Shown here piece after piece: positions 15,967-23,726 of a DNA stretch of 64,000 nucleotides (the stretch's first letter is position 1; every line of letters starts with the position of its first letter). The notes below the pieces were generated by a model that did not search any database, was not told the DNA's origin, and was given only the letters and a program-made list of their open reading frames with translations. Both the position numbers and the translations under genes were made by a program. The stretch spans positions 1-64,000 of the forward strand of contig NZ_JAIVAE010000015.1 of the NCBI RefSeq assembly GCF_020171785.1, written 5' to 3'. This stretch comes from Guptibacillus hwajinpoensis (GTDB lineage: Bacteria; Bacillota; Bacilli; Bacillales; Guptibacillaceae).

Positions 15967-16818
15967 ATGAACGGAGTCGCCGTTGGTCATAAAATACAGT
16001 GCAAGTCCGAATACGAAACTCTCAAAAACGTGGTTGTTGTAAAACCATCGTTTATGAGAATTACAGAAATCATAAATGAAACCCAAAAGCATTATGAAAA
16101 GAGCAACATTAACATTCCGCTCGCCCTCGAACAACACGAAGCATTTGTGAAAGTGTTAGAAGCAAATGGGGCTAACGTAAGAGAACTGCAAGCTGCATCG
16201 AGTCTACCTGAGCAAGTTTTTACTCGTGATATTGGCTTTGCGATTCACGATGAACTATTCGTTGCGACGATGAATGAACAAGTCCGCCAGCCAGAAGTAA
16301 ATACGGTAAAAGCGTTCCTTGAAGAGAATGAAATCTCTTACCAGGAAGGTTTACCAGAATCGATTGAAGGTGGCGATGTCGTGGTGGACGGTTCCACGAT
16401 TTGGGTGGGGAATAGTGGCCGAACGTCACAAGTCGCGATTCAAGAACTGCAAAAGCGCTTGCCAGCTTACACAGTTGTACCATTGTCGTTAAGAGAGGAT
16501 ATCCTTCACCTCGATTGCGTATTTAACATTATTAGTGAAGAGATCGCGCTTGTTTATCCATCAGCTTTTACAAAAGATGATTTAAGCAAATTGGAAGCGC
16601 GATTTCAGTTAATTCACGTGACAGAGGAAGAACAGTTCTATATGGGACCGAATGTGCTTTCAATTGGAGAGGGAAAGATCGTCAGTCTTTCGCAAAACAA
16701 ACGCTTAAATCGTATCTTAACGGCACATGGGTTCCGCGTTCTTCCGATAGATTTCTCTGAGATTATTAAATCGGGTGGGTCCTTTCGCTGCTGTACTCTT
16801 CCGCTTGAACGAAGCTAA
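15967..16818 (+). CDS. DDAH/amidinotransferase-family hydrolase (YkgA-like)
   Basis: 283 residues. Visible motifs of the pentein superfamily: RDIGFAI (~82), EGGDVVV (~131), HLDCVFNII (~180) and the catalytic Cys segment SGGSFRCCTLPL at the end. The family hydrolyses or transfers amidino groups of arginine derivatives such as dimethylarginine. B. subtilis YkgA has nearly the same length and is uncharacterised. ATG 15967 is chosen because GGAGG is 8 bases upstream. Confidence 0.88.
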   Translation: MNGVAVGHKIQCKSEYETLKNVVVVKPSFMRITEIINETQKHYEKSNINIPLALEQHEAFVKVLEANGANVRELQAASSLPEQVFTRDIGFAIHDELFVATMNEQVRQPEVNTVKAFLEENEISYQEGLPESIEGGDVVVDGSTIWVGNSGRTSQVAIQELQKRLPAYTVVPLSLREDILHLDCVFNIISEEIALVYPSAFTKDDLSKLEARFQLIHVTEEEQFYMGPNVLSIGEGKIVSLSQNKRLNRILTAHGFRVLPIDFSEIIKSGGSFRCCTLPLERS

Positions 16819-16832
16819 TCTTCTAGCGGAAG
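16797..16832 (+). terminator. Hairpin over the stop codon of the DDAH-like gene
   Basis: CTTCCGCT and AGCGGAAG with inner GAAG/CTTC. No long T run follows (TCGATTTTG), so it may be a weak terminator or an RNA-stability element. Confidence 0.45.
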
Positions 16833-16874
16833 TCGATTTTGTCGCTAGCCAACTTATAAAAAGGAGTCGTGAGA

Positions 16875-17609
16875 ATGTTAAAAACAGAAAGTCGCTACTT
16901 GTTAACGAAAGAAGATATCGAAACTCGTGAAGATCTTCCAACGTGGTTGAAGGAGGAGTATGAAACTTTCAGCCAATTAGTAACAGACCCGACCTTCCCA
17001 TGTTTTTTTGGTCGAACTGCTCAGCTTAAAGGTGAACTTCGCTATGCTTATATTGAACATAAGGATTGGTCGAATTTACCGGAGGCCGTTGAAAGCTTTC
17101 TAAGCTTGTTCCAAAAGCCAACAAAAATCAGACACGGCTTATTCATTTTCGTAGAGCCCGAAAGCAAAGAAAAGTCCATTGATGAGTATCGATCGCAGTT
17201 CTGGGATATCCTTCAATATTTACATAATCACGATCGCTTCCCTTGGCCGAGCGATGCACCGAAAGATCCAGAGCACTACTTATGGGACTTTCACTTTGCT
17301 GGAGAGCCAATCTTTACCTTTGGCAATGCGCCAGCTTATAAGCAGCGTAAAACAAGAAACCTTGGCAATAGCTTGATTCTCGGATTTCAACCTCGTGCTA
17401 TTTTCCAAGGGTTGGAAGGCACTGAAAAAGGCGGCATCATGTCACGTGAAAAAGTTCGCGCTCGTGTCGAGGCATGGGACCAGCTTCCGAAGCACCCGGA
17501 TATTAGTCATTTCGGCGACCCCGATCACAATGAATGGAAACAATCGTTTATTGGTGACGACGTGACGCCAATTGAAGGGAAGTGTCCTTTCTTTCATAAA
17601 GGTTCTTAA
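16875..17609 (+). CDS. YqcI/YcgG family protein
   Basis: 244 residues. Family features: FPCFFGRTAQLKGELRYAYI near the N-terminus, HGLFIFVEP, the central FPWPSDAPKDPEHYLWDFHF and the C-terminal CPFFHKG with conserved Cys/His. Proteins of this family include heme-binding oxygenase-like members; B. subtilis YqcI is uncharacterised. ATG 16875 has AAGGAG 8 bases upstream, preferred over GTG 16869. Confidence 0.85.
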   Translation: MLKTESRYLLTKEDIETREDLPTWLKEEYETFSQLVTDPTFPCFFGRTAQLKGELRYAYIEHKDWSNLPEAVESFLSLFQKPTKIRHGLFIFVEPESKEKSIDEYRSQFWDILQYLHNHDRFPWPSDAPKDPEHYLWDFHFAGEPIFTFGNAPAYKQRKTRNLGNSLILGFQPRAIFQGLEGTEKGGIMSREKVRARVEAWDQLPKHPDISHFGDPDHNEWKQSFIGDDVTPIEGKCPFFHKGS

Positions 17610-17620
17610 AGACAACGATC

Positions 17621-17656
17621 AGCCTGAGTAGGGAAAGTTCCTGCTCAGGTTTTTTT
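17621..17656 (+). terminator. Rho-independent terminator after yqcI-like gene
   Basis: CCTGAG/CTCAGG with inner GG/CC, followed by TTTTTTT. Confidence 0.85.
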
Positions 17657-17658
17657 GC

Positions 17659-17814
17659 GAGGGGAAGTAAGTGAACGGATAGTGGAATAATATGTTAAAA
17701 TGGAACGTACCATCAAGGCAAAAAAAAGCATAGTTCAAGAAAGCTGAAACGGATGCGAACATGCTCCTACCTGTAAGGTGAACCAACTTTGGTTTTTTCC
17801 TGGGAGGTACTCAG
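17659..17814 (+). other. Long leader of the 57-residue gene, possibly structured
   Basis: A promoter-like TATGTTAAAAT lies at ~17691-17701, leaving a ~115-base leader. It contains ACCAAC/TTGGT followed by TTTTTT (~17780-17798, terminator-like) just before the GGGAGG RBS, and a CTCCTACC stretch that could pair with the RBS. I could not match it to a known riboswitch class. Confidence 0.3.
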
Positions 17815-17988
17815 ATGAAGGGTCAAAAGAAAGAGAAAAAGAAAAAGGATTTCTTTAAAATTCAGAATGAGTATAGACGAAAAGTACGAGAAAAAGGGGA
17901 ACAACCTTCACCAACTTCTGAATTAAAAAGCATCGTGCTGATCCTTTTCACTTTGATCTTAATGAAGTGGTTGTATATGTTTATTTGA
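17815..17988 (+). CDS. 57-residue basic protein with C-terminal TM anchor
   Basis: ATG with TGGGAGGT 7 bases upstream. The first ~35 residues are very basic (MKGQKKEKKKKDFFK, YRRKVREKGEQ) and the C-terminus is a TM helix (SIVLILFTLILMKWLYMFI), so it is probably tail-anchored with a cytosolic, RNA- or lipid-binding basic arm. Family not recognised. Confidence 0.6.
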   Translation: MKGQKKEKKKKDFFKIQNEYRRKVREKGEQPSPTSELKSIVLILFTLILMKWLYMFI

Positions 17989-18033
17989 TCTTCATAAATG
18001 GATAAGGAGAATGCCGTAGAGGAGGCGTTTTTA

Positions 18034-18621
18034 TTGAACAGCATAATGAAAGGGCTACCAAATCTAGAAACGGAACATTTTTATCTACGGAAAATAAATA
18101 CGGATGATATCCCAGCTATTTTTGATTATGGTTCGAATCCAAACGTTTCGAAACAGGTAAGCTGGGAAACACATCAGACGGTAGCAGACACGAGGGTGTT
18201 TGTGGATATGATTGTAGAAGGATATGCTCAAGGAACGAAAGCGCTGTGGGGAATGGAGTTAAAATCTACTGGAAAGCTTGTCGGAACAATTGATTTTGTC
18301 ACGATTCAAGAACGTCATCGAAAAGCGGAAATCGGCTATGTGCTTTCGGAAGATTGCTGTGGAAAAGGGTATATGACGGAAGCTGCCAGAAGAATCATTG
18401 CATTTGGATTTGAAGAGCTTCAGCTAGAACGCATTCAAGCAAGGTGCTTTGTTGACAACGAAGGTTCTGCGCGAGTGATGGAAAAGGTCGGCATGTCTTA
18501 TGAAGGAACCATGAGAAGCGCGATGTTTGCGAAGGGGAAGTTTCGTGATTTAAAAATGTATGCGATTGTTTCGGAAGATTATTTGAAATGTCGTAATAAC
18601 AACATTAAAAGATGTGAGTGA
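18034..18621 (+). CDS. GNAT acetyltransferase, RimJ/RimL type
   Basis: 195 residues. ETEHFYLRKINTDDIPAIF at the N-terminus, then the acetyl-CoA site region (IGYVLSEDCCGKGYMTEAARRIIAFGF) and NEGSARVMEKVGMSYEGTMR. This is the YdaF/RimJ/RimL branch, acting on amino groups of proteins or small molecules. TTG 18034 is 8 bases after GAGGAGG; the longer frame from ATG 17998 would place the RBS inside the gene. Confidence 0.85.
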   Translation: MNSIMKGLPNLETEHFYLRKINTDDIPAIFDYGSNPNVSKQVSWETHQTVADTRVFVDMIVEGYAQGTKALWGMELKSTGKLVGTIDFVTIQERHRKAEIGYVLSEDCCGKGYMTEAARRIIAFGFEELQLERIQARCFVDNEGSARVMEKVGMSYEGTMRSAMFAKGKFRDLKMYAIVSEDYLKCRNNNIKRCE

Positions 18622-18651
18622 AAACGCCCTTTTTCTAGGTCGTTTTCTTTT
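18619..18651 (+). terminator. Terminator after the GNAT gene
   Basis: GAAAACG and CGTTTTC arms with a 14-base loop, followed by TTTTG. Confidence 0.6.
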
Positions 18652-18677
18652 GTTGACGAATCATTTAAGTTAGATTA

Positions 18678-18709
18678 CTATCTAATTAGGTAGTTGTCTA
18701 ATTAGATAG
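18678..18709 (+). promoter_or_regulatory. Operator of the ArsR/DUF2087 regulator
   Basis: CTATCTAATTAG and CTAATTAGATAG are perfect 12-base arms 8 bases apart, directly before and abutting the GGAGG RBS. The inner CTAATTAG is itself a palindrome. The position indicates autorepression. Confidence 0.7.
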
Positions 18710-18722
18710 GAGGTGGAATAAA

Positions 18723-19298
18723 TTGCAGTTAAACAGATTGGTCAATTTTCATAAAACACTTGGTGATCCAACACGGATACGAATTCTTTCGTTACTAGCG
18801 ACAGGCCCTCTCCATGGACAAGCGATCGCTGGCAAGTTGGGGTTGAAAGCACCTACGATTACGCATCACATGACGAAATTAAGAGATACAGGCATTGTGT
18901 ATCAGCGTAGAGACAAGAATACAATTTACTATTATATTGATGAGAAAAAGTTCCGCTCTTATTCTGAAGCGTTACCGAATATGCTTTACCAGCCTGAACA
19001 AGACAAGGAGGACGATGCATTGAAGGCGCAAGCGGTAGTAAATAATTTTATCGAAGCAGATGGAACGTTGAAACACCTCCCTTCTCAACGAAAGAAAAAG
19101 ATTATTATTCTGAAGCACTTGATAAATGGATTGGAACGAGGGAAAAAGTATCCGGAGAAAGAAATAAATGAGTATATTAAACGGTTCCATCCTGATTTTG
19201 CGACCATTCGTCGTGAATTTATTATCAATCATTTTATGTACCGAGAGAATAACATCTACGAACTAAATCCAGAAGAAATGTGGGCAACGATCGACTAA
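18723..19298 (+). CDS. ArsR-family regulator with C-terminal DUF2087
   Basis: 191 residues: an ArsR winged helix (HKTLGDPTRIRILSLLATGP ... APTITHHMTKLRDTGIVY, wing RRDKNTIYYYI) followed by DUF2087 (LPSQRKKKIIILKHLINGLE ... YPEKEINEYIKRFHPDF). This fusion is widespread in Bacilli, and its ligand is unknown. TTG start with AGGAGGTG upstream. The palindrome at 18678 is the likely autoregulatory site. Confidence 0.88.
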   Translation: MQLNRLVNFHKTLGDPTRIRILSLLATGPLHGQAIAGKLGLKAPTITHHMTKLRDTGIVYQRRDKNTIYYYIDEKKFRSYSEALPNMLYQPEQDKEDDALKAQAVVNNFIEADGTLKHLPSQRKKKIIILKHLINGLERGKKYPEKEINEYIKRFHPDFATIRREFIINHFMYRENNIYELNPEEMWATID

Positions 19299-19327
19299 AA
19301 GCGCAATCGCAGATTGTGCTTTTTTTC
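19298..19327 (+). terminator. Terminator after the DUF2087 regulator
   Basis: AGCGCAATC/GATTGTGCT stem (one G-U pair), then TTTTTTC. Confidence 0.8.
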
Positions 19328-19384
19328 TTTGGATTAGAAGATGAGGGGTGCCATAAGAAATAGTAATTGAAATATTCTTCATGT

Positions 19385-19403
19385 TTTGAAATAATTGGTA
19401 ATG
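19385..19403 (+). promoter_or_regulatory. Copy of the conserved 19-mer outside the array
   Basis: TTTGAAATAATTGGTAATG differs from the array consensus at two positions. It lies ~57 bases after a terminator and ~57 bases before a secreted lipoprotein gene, the same spacing pattern as in the 44-50 kb array. Confidence 0.5.
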
Positions 19404-19459
19404 TTGAAAATGGAAGCTCATTCATACGATTTTTACATTAAAAATGGAGGGTTTATCAA

Positions 19460-20092
19460 ATGAAAGTGAAAACGAAACGATCCATGATCATGCTAACTTT
19501 CGCTCTAGTTGCTTTGTCTGCCTGCGGAAATGCAACTAATGAGTCTAGTGCGCAATCGACCAACCAGCCACCAAGTAACACATCTCCTCAACTGACAGAA
19601 GAGGTTGATTCAGCTGAAGAAGTCGTAAAAGATACGAGTGCTGACGATATAGAGGTAAATGAGCAAAAGGATTCGTCAGCTCCTTCAACGGAAGATTCTA
19701 CTAATGAAGAGAAGGGAAATTCCGATCAACCTAATGTTGAAAACCAAAAAGAAAAATACTTCAAGAAACTAAATAGCATGTATGAATCTGATCGAAATGT
19801 AGAAGTGAAAGAAACGATGGTAGAAATGGAGGAACAAGAGGCGGAAAGGTATCAAAATTGGGATAAGATGTTAAACGAAATATATGGAGAGCTTCAGGTA
19901 CAGCTTCCTTCGGATGAGATGGATCAATTAAGAGAAGAACAGCGAAAATGGGTAGAGCATCGAGATGAAACTGCGAAAAAGGCCTCACTTAAATACGAAG
20001 GTGGTACGACCGAATCATTAGAATATGTCGCAACGCAGGCAAGTCTGACAAGAGAAAGATGCTATGAGTTAGTTGCTAAGTATATGGAGTGA
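19460..20092 (+). CDS. Lipoprotein with LprI-like (DUF1311) domain
   Basis: 210 residues. A type II signal peptide ends in the lipobox LSAC (Cys ~22), followed by ~70 residues rich in Ser/Asn/Glu (disordered linker). The C-terminal half is LprI/DUF1311-like: WDKMLNEIYGELQVQLPSDE, EEQRKWVEHRDETAKKAS, then RERCYELVAKYME. LprI of Mycobacterium inhibits lysozyme; in Bacilli the role is unproven. GGAGGG RBS. Exposed on the outer membrane face. Confidence 0.8.
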   Translation: MKVKTKRSMIMLTFALVALSACGNATNESSAQSTNQPPSNTSPQLTEEVDSAEEVVKDTSADDIEVNEQKDSSAPSTEDSTNEEKGNSDQPNVENQKEKYFKKLNSMYESDRNVEVKETMVEMEEQEAERYQNWDKMLNEIYGELQVQLPSDEMDQLREEQRKWVEHRDETAKKASLKYEGGTTESLEYVATQASLTRERCYELVAKYME

Positions 20093-20189
20093 TGGTAAGG
20101 TTATCGATTTTGTCTGTGTGATTCTACAAACATACACTAGTGCATCTGCTAAGACTAAGATGCAAATAAAGTAAAGGGTGAGTGATTTC

Positions 20190-20477
20190 GTGGCACCAAA
20201 AGTGAGAGACATCATGAAATATAGAAGGATTTCACTTGTCTTTTTATTTATCTCCATGCCTTTAAACATCCTGGGAAGTTTTGTCGGGGGATGGTGGTTG
20301 GCTTTGTTAGGTCTCTCGCTTTTAAGCCTCTTTTTTATCATAACTTTTCTTTTTTGGAGATGTCCAGTGTGCAAAAGGAGATTGCCATTCCGATTTGACA
20401 ATGATAAAGACTTAAATGACATTTATCGGTGTCCTTATTGCCAAACAAGGTTCTTGAGTGGAGAAATCATAAAATAG
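20190..20477 (+). CDS. Two-TM protein with C-terminal zinc ribbon
   Basis: 95 residues from GTG 20190 (AAGGGTGAG upstream). Two adjacent TM helices (ISLVFLFISMPLNILGSF, WLALLGLSLLSLFFIITFLF) are followed by a CPVC...CPYC zinc ribbon (CPVCKRRLPF, YRCPYCQTRF). The ribbon is probably cytosolic. No family recognised. Confidence 0.65.
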   Translation: MAPKVRDIMKYRRISLVFLFISMPLNILGSFVGGWWLALLGLSLLSLFFIITFLFWRCPVCKRRLPFRFDNDKDLNDIYRCPYCQTRFLSGEIIK

Positions 20478-20657
20478 GTGAAGTACTGTCTTGCAGCTAG
20501 TGAGAAATGGTAGAAAGCTGTAAGTCCTCTTTGTTTCTTTCATAATCGCTATTTTGGCGCTATCGACCCTGCTACCACCTTTTTCGTTTGAATATTCTGC
20601 GAAAATGAAACTTTTAGTGATAAAAAACGTAGAATGAACGAGGATAGGAGAGGTTTT

Positions 20658-20969
20658 TTGAAAAAGGTAATCGGCAGGGCAATACTAGCATCTCTGATAA
20701 TCGGTCTAATCGTATGGGCACTAAGCGCATTCTTTTCTTTCTCGTATTTTGAATGGAGTTTTCTCATTGGAATTGGCTTATCAGTGATCCTTTATTTTTT
20801 CAATAGTAGTGGGGGAATTCTATCAGATGCAATAAATTTCGAAGCGAGTCAAGCAGGGTGGAAAATTCAAAGAGATAGCGAAATGAAAGTGAATGTTGGA
20901 GCTGTGTTTTATGGTTCCTTACTGTATACACTGATAAGTTTAATTTTGACAATTGTTGCTTTCTATTAA
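20658..20969 (+). CDS. Small three-TM membrane protein
   Basis: 103 residues. TTG 20658 is chosen because AGGAGAGG lies just upstream; the in-frame ATG 20634 has none. TM segments AILASLIIGLIVWALSAFF, WSFLIGIGLSVILYFF and AVFYGSLLYTLISLILTIVAFY. A conserved-looking GGILSDAINFEASQAGWKI lies between TM2 and TM3. Probably co-transcribed with the S41 protease that follows. Confidence 0.6.
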   Translation: MKKVIGRAILASLIIGLIVWALSAFFSFSYFEWSFLIGIGLSVILYFFNSSGGILSDAINFEASQAGWKIQRDSEMKVNVGAVFYGSLLYTLISLILTIVAFY

Positions 20970-20995
20970 GCGGATATTTAAGGAGTGAGAGATCG

Positions 20996-22297
20996 TTGCG
21001 TAAACAGATAACTAGTAGCATGCCGGTCAGACAGGAAAGCGATGAAATATACCTGGATATGTTTCGTGACGTAATTGAGATGATGCATCATGATTATGCA
21101 GGTTATGAGGATAAAGCTGGGTGGGATCAACCGGAATTTTACTTAGATCAGATCCATGAGATGGACGATCAAAAATTTGTTGACCTCGTGCAAAGCTATT
21201 TGTTGGATTTTAATGATTTACATACAGGGTTTACGGATCTTCTTAATCTGAAAAAGGATATCGGGTTTACGGTAAGACGGTTTGAAAACAGGCTCTATGT
21301 CACTTCCTCATCAAACGAGAAGCGAATCAATACTGGTGATCAGATCGTGGCATTAGATGGAATTGGCATTGCACAAATAGCAAAGAAATATGCAAAGGAG
21401 CTTCGAACAACTATTCATGAAAGACAAAAATGGGAACCAATATTATTACGCTTTGCAATAGCAGAAATTGAAACGAAACAGGGTGATCAGGTCTCTTTAG
21501 AGCTAAGGTCATACGAGCCAATTCCTTATAAAGCGGAATATAGCATTCAAGAATTACAGAAAGATATTCTTTATATGAAAATAACTGATTTTATGAATCA
21601 TGATGCGATTGGGGAATTGATTCGTCATAACGAAGACAAACTATCAACCTATCCCTTCTTAATTATTGACGTGCGATTAAATAGAGGGGGAAGTGATCTT
21701 GCTTATTTAGAATTGTTACCTTATTTATTTGATGGAGATAAAGTAGATCTTCGTGATTTTTTAAATGAAACAGCTTTCACTAATTGTACCGAGAGAAACG
21801 TAAAATTACGAATTCAAATGCTTGAAGAGGCTTTGGCTTCAATCCAGGATAAAGAAACCCGGCATCAAATTGAGATGATGATAAGAGAATTAGATCATCA
21901 TCGAGGAGAAGGATTTGTTGAACTGGACTTATCAGAATTAGAAGAGGATCTTGTCTTTGAAACCAAATCAGGTCCTAAAAAGGTTATTATTCTATCAGAT
22001 GTCTTCTGTGGAAGCTCTGGGGATTCTTTCGTTGAAACGTGTAAGCATTCATCCAAGGTAACCGTATTAGGTAGACCAACGTTAGGAATGAATGATTATG
22101 CGAATGTCGCCTTCAAAGAGTGGAATAATCGCTTTCAACTGATGTATCCGACGTCAAAGTCGTCCCGTGTTGATGAAGGGAAGGGGATGAGTGGAAAAGG
22201 GATACAACCTGACAAATATGTTAAGTGGACCCCTTTCCATTTAAAACAAGATGTTGACTTAACCTTCGCTGTACAGGAGCTATATAAGGAAAAGTGA
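20996..22297 (+). CDS. S41-family serine peptidase
   Basis: 433 residues. No signal peptide, so probably cytosolic. N-terminal helical region with DYAGYEDKAGW and FNDLHTGF, a PDZ-like middle (GDQIVALDGIGI), then the protease core with DVRLNRGG and nucleophile segment FCGSSGDSFVE (Ser ~340), followed by GRPTLGMNDYAN. This is the S41 subgroup that has GRxTxGM in place of the GKxSFGK loop of CtpA enzymes. TTG start with AAGGAG. Substrate unknown. Confidence 0.85.
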   Translation: MRKQITSSMPVRQESDEIYLDMFRDVIEMMHHDYAGYEDKAGWDQPEFYLDQIHEMDDQKFVDLVQSYLLDFNDLHTGFTDLLNLKKDIGFTVRRFENRLYVTSSSNEKRINTGDQIVALDGIGIAQIAKKYAKELRTTIHERQKWEPILLRFAIAEIETKQGDQVSLELRSYEPIPYKAEYSIQELQKDILYMKITDFMNHDAIGELIRHNEDKLSTYPFLIIDVRLNRGGSDLAYLELLPYLFDGDKVDLRDFLNETAFTNCTERNVKLRIQMLEEALASIQDKETRHQIEMMIRELDHHRGEGFVELDLSELEEDLVFETKSGPKKVIILSDVFCGSSGDSFVETCKHSSKVTVLGRPTLGMNDYANVAFKEWNNRFQLMYPTSKSSRVDEGKGMSGKGIQPDKYVKWTPFHLKQDVDLTFAVQELYKEK

Positions 22298-22302
22298 TGA
22301 AG

Positions 22303-22488
22303 CTCATCAGATAGGAAAGAAGAGAAATTCTTCTTACACATGAGGAACTGGCTAGATATGCTTGAGAGAGTCAAAATGAACTCCCGATCGAGAGAAATGG
22401 AAATAAATCAACTTTACCGAAAGAAATGGATGAGGCGGAATATGCCTTTGTATTTACAGTGGAATTAACGAAGGATAACGAGCTTTAG
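22303..22488 (+). pseudogene. Decayed small gene with two in-frame stops
   Basis: One frame reads EILLTHEELARYA, TGA, ESQNELPIERNGNKSTLPKE, MDEAEYAFVFTVELTKDNEL, stop, with another TAG near its beginning. The amino-acid composition is protein-like and continuous across both stops. Family unknown. It directly follows the protease gene. Confidence 0.4.
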
Positions 22489-22531
22489 CCACTGCAAGAA
22501 ACGGCAAAAAGATAGGGGATGAAGATGCTTT

Positions 22532-22879
22532 ATGAGTAAGGGATTATTACATTCGGAAGGGCTAATTGTTTTAATTGGCTCTTTATACTTCTACAAATCA
22601 ATCGATGCAAGTTGGTGGCTGTTCATTCTTTGCTTATTCCTGCCTGATCTCTTTATGTTAGGATACGTGATAAACGATAGAATCGGTGCTCTGATCTATA
22701 ATATTGGGCATACGTACGCTTTTCCACTTATTCTTCTCATCCTAAGTGTAAGTTTGAAGCTAGATTTACCTCTCGCACTTAGCCTCATCTGGATTGCGCA
22801 TATTGGAATGGATCGTACTGTAGGTTATGGGTTAAAGTACCCATCACAGTTTAAAGAGACGCATTTACAAAAAGTCTAG
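22532..22879 (+). CDS. DUF4260 membrane protein
   Basis: 115 residues, four TM helices. Characteristic features: HSEGLIVLIGSLYFY, LPDLFMLGYVIN, YNIGHTYAFPLILL and WIAHIGMDRTVGYGLKYPSQFKETHL. These match the DUF4260 family of small integral membrane proteins. Function unknown. Confidence 0.85.
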   Translation: MSKGLLHSEGLIVLIGSLYFYKSIDASWWLFILCLFLPDLFMLGYVINDRIGALIYNIGHTYAFPLILLILSVSLKLDLPLALSLIWIAHIGMDRTVGYGLKYPSQFKETHLQKV

Positions 22880-22925
22880 CTATCACCTAGATGATCAAAG
22901 AAAATGGTGAAAGGGGGAGACGGTC

Positions 22926-23066
22926 ATCAATCGGTTCATTTCCATCGGCTGTCATTTTGATTTTGCAAAAGAAGAGGAACTCGCTCAGGCAGACCGAGTG
23001 ATTCATGATTTAAACGAGCTTACAATGGTATTGACCGGGTTAAATCTAGCAGAGGTTAAGGGATAA
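22926..23066 (+). CDS. Short ORF lacking a canonical start codon
   Basis: Reading from ATC 22926 gives INRFISIGCHFDFAKEEELA, QADRVIHDLNELTMVL, TGLNLAEVKG, stop. AAGGGGGAG lies 6 bases before that ATC, and no in-frame ATG, GTG or TTG exists between the RBS and residue 36. The protein-like sequence and RBS suggest a gene that lost its start codon. 46 codons; family unknown. Confidence 0.35.
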   Translation: MNRFISIGCHFDFAKEEELAQADRVIHDLNELTMVLTGLNLAEVKG

Positions 23067-23129
23067 TAGCAAATAATGTATTCCCAATGCTTGTGGTGCG
23101 ATACAGAAAGGCGTTAATCTTAATAAAGG

Positions 23130-23324
23130 TTAACGTCTTAAGATACCAGCCAATAAAACACTAAATCCAAGCAGTAAGATTATGAAGCTGTTCACTATTA
23201 AATACTGTTCATAAAATGATTTTTCTAAATAATAGGTATCCGTCAAATATTCTCCTAATAACGGACTTATACTCATTACGAGGATGCCTAAAATAATTAA
23301 CCCCGTTTTACCTTTTAGTCCCAT
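23130..23324 (-). CDS. Small two-TM membrane protein
   Basis: 64 residues from ATG 23324 (GGAGATGGGG upstream). TM helices: GLIILGILVMSISPLLGEYL and YLIVNSFIILLLGFSVLLAGIL. The open frame extends to 23393 but without an RBS. Upstream on the same strand is a 16-codon ORF (23380-23430) with a perfect RBS, ending inside the extended frame; possibly a leader or a broken 5' end. Confidence 0.5.
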   Translation of the reverse strand: MGLKGKTGLIILGILVMSISPLLGEYLTDTYYLEKSFYEQYLIVNSFIILLLGFSVLLAGILRR

Positions 23325-23430
23325 TGGTTTTCCCCATCTCCAGTATTTGAATGGAAGTTGCGAGCAAGATTTATGCGTATTAACCCATTTCATCCTGTAA
23401 CTTTATTGGTTGAGCTGCAATTGGAAGCAT

Positions 23431-23669
23431 AGTAGTATTGACCTCCTTAGACAGAATGAAATCCTTAACTGACACATCACATCTAATCTCCAGAATGTCT
23501 TTCTCTTTTATTTTATAGGTTTTTTCTAATGTAGTGTTGTATTTCATGAGTAGCGTCATTTAATTTTAAATGATGAACGTGCCTCGAAACAATTTAAAAC
23601 AGAGAAATGTTAAAAAAAGTATATTAACGATTGTATTTTATTTATGTTGAGATATAATAAAGATAATAA
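23431..23669. other. Intergenic region before the NAD salvage cluster
   Basis: AT-rich, no supported gene. It holds an inverted repeat TCATTTAA/TTAAATGA at ~23559-23576 and promoter-like A/T stretches near 23640-23665. Confidence 0.4.
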
Positions 23670-23684
23670 TTAACGTTTTGTTAA
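23670..23684 (+). promoter_or_regulatory. Candidate NrtR operator
   Basis: TTAAC-GTTTT-GTTAA lies ~43 bases before the regulator gene. A related TAACA-N7-TGTTA site precedes pncA; both contain TGTTAAAT. Confidence 0.45.
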
Positions 23685-23726
23685 ATAAAAACAACAGCAT
23701 AACATATGTATCAAAGGGGGAATTCC

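Noticed and set aside
17690-17814. Fluoride or c-di-GMP-I riboswitch
   Set aside because: CTCCTACC and GAAA elements are reminiscent, but the partner GGAG and the conserved GGCAAA/ACGCAAAG arrangement are missing.
20480-20636. Hydrophobic frame VLFVSFIIAILALSTLLPPF just before the gene at 20658
   Set aside because: It is preceded immediately by a stop and lacks a start with an RBS. Possibly a gene remnant but too short to support.
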